Assembly: GCF_025860405.1 (NCBI RefSeq)
Contig: NZ_CP063785.1
Coordinates: forward strand, 5,643,390 to 5,707,389
Reading direction: 5' to 3'
Origin: Tolypothrix sp. PCC 7712
GTDB taxonomy: Bacteria > Cyanobacteriota > Cyanobacteriia > Cyanobacteriales > Nostocaceae
Length of the DNA: 64,000 bases
The translations under genes and the position numbers were made by a program. This document shows, one piece after another, positions 61,333 through 64,000 of this stretch. The number at the start of each line of letters is the position of its first letter. Position 1 is the stretch's first letter. Under the pieces are notes generated by a model. It had not been told where the DNA came from. It saw only the letters and a program-made list of their open reading frames with translations, and ran no database searches.

Positions 61333-61881
61333 TTATCTTTCTGGGGGCGGTAATGGCACACCAAGAATGCTGAGATTTAATACATGACCCCCAGTTACTA
61401 AATAAACACTATCGCAAATAACTCCTAATTGGCGGACTAACATACCCAAGCGATCGCGGAATTGACGGCCACTAGGATAAGCAGGTACAACTCCCCAACC
61501 CACTTCTTCTGCAACAAATAACATATCTGCCGCAACTAGTTGTACAGTCTCTAAAAATTCTGTTATTGTATTCTCCCAGCTAATTTCGTCTTGTTCAAGC
61601 AAATTAGCTACCCAAGTTCCTAACGAGTCAACTAAAAGGCAGGTGTTTGGTTTGGCATCAGCTAAAGTAGCAGTAAGTTCTATAGGTACTGATAAAGTTA
61701 ACCAATCTTGAGGACGGCGTTGCTGATGTTTTTGAATGCGTTTTTGCCATTCTTCATCAGCTGGGTCTGACACAGCTGTTGCTACGTAAACAACAGTCTT
61801 TCCTGACTGCATCGCTAGAGTTTCTGCCCATTCACTTTTACCAGATCTCGCTGGCCCTGTGATTAAGATCACTTTACCCAA
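61333..61881 (-). CDS. cobU: Adenosylcobinamide kinase / guanylyltransferase
   Basis: Bifunctional enzyme that phosphorylates adenosylcobinamide and adds GMP, a late step of cobalamin synthesis. The 182-residue protein has Walker A GPARSGKSEWAE near the N-terminus, the LLVDSLGTWVANLL Walker B region, and VAEEVGWGVVPAYPSGRQFRD with the family's E..G..P..R..R motif. The start is TTG at 61881, supported by AAGGAAAAGG upstream and direct fit of MGKVILITGPARSGK. It complements cobN at 9197 in the same pathway. The 166-base gap after it holds a palindrome only. Confidence 0.95.
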   Translation of the reverse strand: MGKVILITGPARSGKSEWAETLAMQSGKTVVYVATAVSDPADEEWQKRIQKHQQRRPQDWLTLSVPIELTATLADAKPNTCLLVDSLGTWVANLLEQDEISWENTITEFLETVQLVAADMLFVAEEVGWGVVPAYPSGRQFRDRLGMLVRQLGVICDSVYLVTGGHVLNLSILGVPLPPPER

Positions 61882-62092
61882 AGCCTTTTCCTTAATATTT
61901 TTAATTGATTCAGGTTAGAATTTCTGAACTGAATTTTCCCGTTAGGGCTGAGATTGTTGGTTTTAAATATCTCTAAAGAGATAAAATTAGCACCAGCATC
62001 ATTGATGCACAAATGGCATAAGCCAAAAATCCCAACAACCCCATTGTGAATTATTCAACACTACTGGGGACAGCAAATTTCAGGATATCTTT

Positions 62093-62911
62093 ATGAAAAC
62101 AGGCTGGAAACGCATTGAGGCAACTCTACACGATTTAGGGAATAAAGGTAGCGCCGATACTCCAGAAACAGGTGATCCGCAAAAGCGGCCTTTCTCTTTT
62201 AGAATCAGCGTTGGGACAACTGAATCTACAGATAGTGTGCTGAATCCTTCACCAGAGGAACTAGAGAAAGAGGGAAAAACAATTGACCTCAGTCCCGATG
62301 CTGAAGGTAGCTTTTCTGACTCAGAGGAATTATTTGCCCACCATCCTGGTGTACAGGCTTTTTCGACACAAGATAGCGGTGGTAAAACACCTAGCCTACC
62401 GAAATTTAAAACACCCAGCTTCAGCAACCATCGCCACGGTGCAAATCCGGGATTGGCAATGAATTTGTTAAAGGATATTGAGGAAACCGTTGTAGGTTGG
62501 GAGAAGGAACTACATACGATCCTCAAGCAAATTCAAGATGTTTATTTAGAAGGGCCAATAGTCAATGGCTGGTTAGAATCCAACACCAAAGAACCAGACC
62601 AAGGCGGAAAAGCGACATTACGCCATGCAGAAGTTGAGCAGCTGATGGATTATGTAGAAGAAATTTGTGCGGCGGGTGCTAAAGTTTCTTATCAATCTTC
62701 CCGTACAGGCTACCGTCTATGCGGTGTAGATGCTTCCGGCCAAGTTTGGACACGTCCCTGTCCACCCGATCAGGTTCCATCGGTAAGTATGGCGATCGCA
62801 CGTTATCAAAAATTACGCCAACTTTTAGGACGCAAACAATACCTGGAAACTCGCCTTAGTCAATTAGCTGAAACACTGGTAATATTACACAGCCACGTTC
62901 AGCAAGCTTAA
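62093..62911 (+). CDS. Conserved cyanobacterial hypothetical protein
   Basis: A 272-residue protein I do not recognise. Residues 1-115 are polar, rich in Ser, Pro and Glu and probably disordered (MKTGWKRIEATLHDLGNK start). Residues about 120-272 are helical with a small globular part: AMNLLKDIEETVVGWEKEL, then HAEVEQLMDYVEEICAAGAK, YRLCGVDASGQVWTRPCPP, and a C-terminal coiled helix KLRQLLGRKQYLETRLSQLA. No membrane segment or known catalytic motif. It is divergent from cobU, 211 bases apart. Codon use looks like that of its neighbours. Confidence 0.8.
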   Translation: MKTGWKRIEATLHDLGNKGSADTPETGDPQKRPFSFRISVGTTESTDSVLNPSPEELEKEGKTIDLSPDAEGSFSDSEELFAHHPGVQAFSTQDSGGKTPSLPKFKTPSFSNHRHGANPGLAMNLLKDIEETVVGWEKELHTILKQIQDVYLEGPIVNGWLESNTKEPDQGGKATLRHAEVEQLMDYVEEICAAGAKVSYQSSRTGYRLCGVDASGQVWTRPCPPDQVPSVSMAIARYQKLRQLLGRKQYLETRLSQLAETLVILHSHVQQA

Positions 62912-63122
62912 AGTTCTCAAGATTATTTCCGAAGAAACTCGGTTGGTAGGAGTAAATTTTTGGTATAGATTAGCGGCATTAGGTTACGGTTGGATGTTGT
63001 CATGAGTCATTGGTCATTAGTCATTAGTTATTAGTCAAAGCTTTATAGACTTTGTATAACTTGCGACTGTTGGCTTGAGACTTTTGACCACAGACAACTA
63101 GTAACAATAAACACCATAACTA
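62912..63122. other. Intergenic region with short repeats
   Basis: About 210 bases with GTCATTA units near 63003-63034. No gene or clear terminator. Confidence 0.55.
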
Positions 63123-64000
63123 ATGCCTATGCCAGATATCCAAATCTCTGCCATTATTTGTACTCACAATCGAGACACCTATTTAGGTGCGGCGATTGAT
63201 AGTCTGTTGGCACAGAATTTTGCGGCTGAGTTTGAAGTTTTGGTAGTTGATAATAACTCCAGCGATCGCACTAAGGAAGTTGTAGCACAAAGAGCCAGCA
63301 ATCCTAGGTTAAAGTATGTCTTTGAGCCAACTACTGGTTTATCTGTAGCGCGCAATACGGGTGCAAAACTAGCGAGTGGAGAGATTCTCGCTTATTTAGA
63401 TGATGATGCAGTCGCAAGCGATCGCTGGCTTTCAGTATTTTATGATGCCTATAAAAATAACTCGCAACTAGCGATCGCTGGTGGTAAAGTTACTCTTTTA
63501 TGGCCCCAAGATGTACAACAACCACGCTGGCTATCCCCTGGATTAGCCGCAAATTTGGGTGCATACGACTTGGGTGACAGCACAACTTATATTGATAAAC
63601 CGAGTTTCACACCCAGAGGTTTAAATTACTGTATACGCCGTTCCTTCTTGGAAGAAATTGGCGGTTTTGATCCGCATCTTGGTCGAGTCGGCAAAAATTT
63701 ATTATCCAATGAAGAACTACAAATGACAGAATTTGCCCTGCAAAAAGGTTGGCAAGTTGCTTATCTTCCCGCAGCTTTAGTGGCACACAACGTTGCACCA
63801 GAACGCCTAAAACGTTCTTGGTTTTTAAACCGCGGCTGGTGGCAAGGTATTAGTGAATGTTACCGCGAACAGCTAGCAGGGAAAGCCGGAATTAGCCAAT
63901 TACAACGAGGTGGCGAACGCTTTATTCGCGGTTTATATAAAGCATTGCAATACTTTTCCGATCCAGCAGAACGCTTTGACAAGCTTGTTTATGCTTATGG
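63123..64000 (+). CDS. Family 2 glycosyltransferase, cut by window end
   Basis: The frame from ATG 63123 (second ATG at 63129) runs open to the window edge, at least 292 residues, so the C-terminus is missing. The N-terminal GT-A fold begins ISAIICTHNRDTYLGAAID, with VLVVDNNSSDRT (UDP-binding), the DDD metal motif in AYLDDDAVASDRW (about 100), and GGFDPHLGRVGKNLLSNEEL around residue 180. GT2 enzymes add sugars to exopolysaccharide, lipids or proteins; the acceptor is unknown. Polysaccharide synthesis is likely in heterocyst-forming species but not shown. Confidence 0.92.
   Translation, partial: MPMPDIQISAIICTHNRDTYLGAAIDSLLAQNFAAEFEVLVVDNNSSDRTKEVVAQRASNPRLKYVFEPTTGLSVARNTGAKLASGEILAYLDDDAVASDRWLSVFYDAYKNNSQLAIAGGKVTLLWPQDVQQPRWLSPGLAANLGAYDLGDSTTYIDKPSFTPRGLNYCIRRSFLEEIGGFDPHLGRVGKNLLSNEELQMTEFALQKGWQVAYLPAALVAHNVAPERLKRSWFLNRGWWQGISECYREQLAGKAGISQLQRGGERFIRGLYKALQYFSDPAERFDKLVYAY

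Overview
The window comes from a filamentous, heterocyst-forming cyanobacterium of the Nostocales (Nostoc, Anabaena, Calothrix or a relative). The evidence is the very frequent HIP1 octamer (GCGATCGC), long arrays of degenerate 7-base tandem repeats, many palindromic dispersed repeats, and gene sets known from Anabaena PCC 7120: cobN, a peptidoglycan-binding gene, furA and sigC in one block, and cnfR(patB), fdxB and coxBAC in another. No rRNA, tRNA, CRISPR array or intact insertion sequence was found.

Layout. Positions 1-9.1 kb hold a CHASE/PAS hybrid kinase, a TPR-like membrane protein, a nanE-ackA overlapping pair and a GAF histidine kinase. Positions 9.2-16.7 kb hold cobN (aerobic cobalt chelatase), a four-repeat peptidoglycan-binding protein, furA (iron/redox regulator, convergent) and sigC. 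Positions 17.3-23.3 kb hold housekeeping genes (gpsA, lipA, a HIT hydrolase, yifB), a 2OG-Fe(II) oxygenase and a PIN-type toxin-antitoxin pair. Positions 23.5-29.4 kb hold a receiver-only protein and a 1723-residue protein that joins an OmpR-type response regulator to an Hpt domain and a complete multi-receiver hybrid kinase. Positions 29.4-31.2 kb are almost only nested repeats. Two small hypotheticals and an Nramp transporter follow.

Positions 34.5-43.7 kb carry a cassette on the plus strand: a small SWIM-like Cys/His protein, a 462-residue unknown, a VWA protein, a MoxR-type AAA+ ATPase and a 945-residue DUF5682-like protein, interrupted by two Uma2-type nuclease genes. This cassette is the best candidate in the window for a poorly described system.

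Positions 44.2-54.2 kb are a nitrogen-fixation/heterocyst island: a nitrogenase-associated ArsC/Spx-like protein, a cupin, a TPR-like protein, an aa3-type cytochrome oxidase (coxBAC), ferredoxin fdxB and, divergently, cnfR (patB), the activator of nif genes. The combined logic is local oxygen removal, electron supply and nif activation. Positions 54.7-56.9 kb hold a convergent type II restriction-modification pair (C5 methyltransferase with an extra N-terminal HTH; SinI-like nuclease). Positions 57.4-60.5 kb hold a NarL-type two-component pair separated by repeats. The end has a zinc-ribbon-like hypothetical, cobU (which joins cobN in cobalamin synthesis), a conserved hypothetical and a glycosyltransferase cut by the window edge.

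Across the window, repeats have shaped genes. Heptamer arrays lie in frame inside cobN at three places, supply the start region of nanE and gpsA, and touch the starts of several cassette genes. At least six families of short inverted-repeat elements are present, some nested one inside another with visible target-site duplications. Family names come from recall and reading of motifs; no database search was run.
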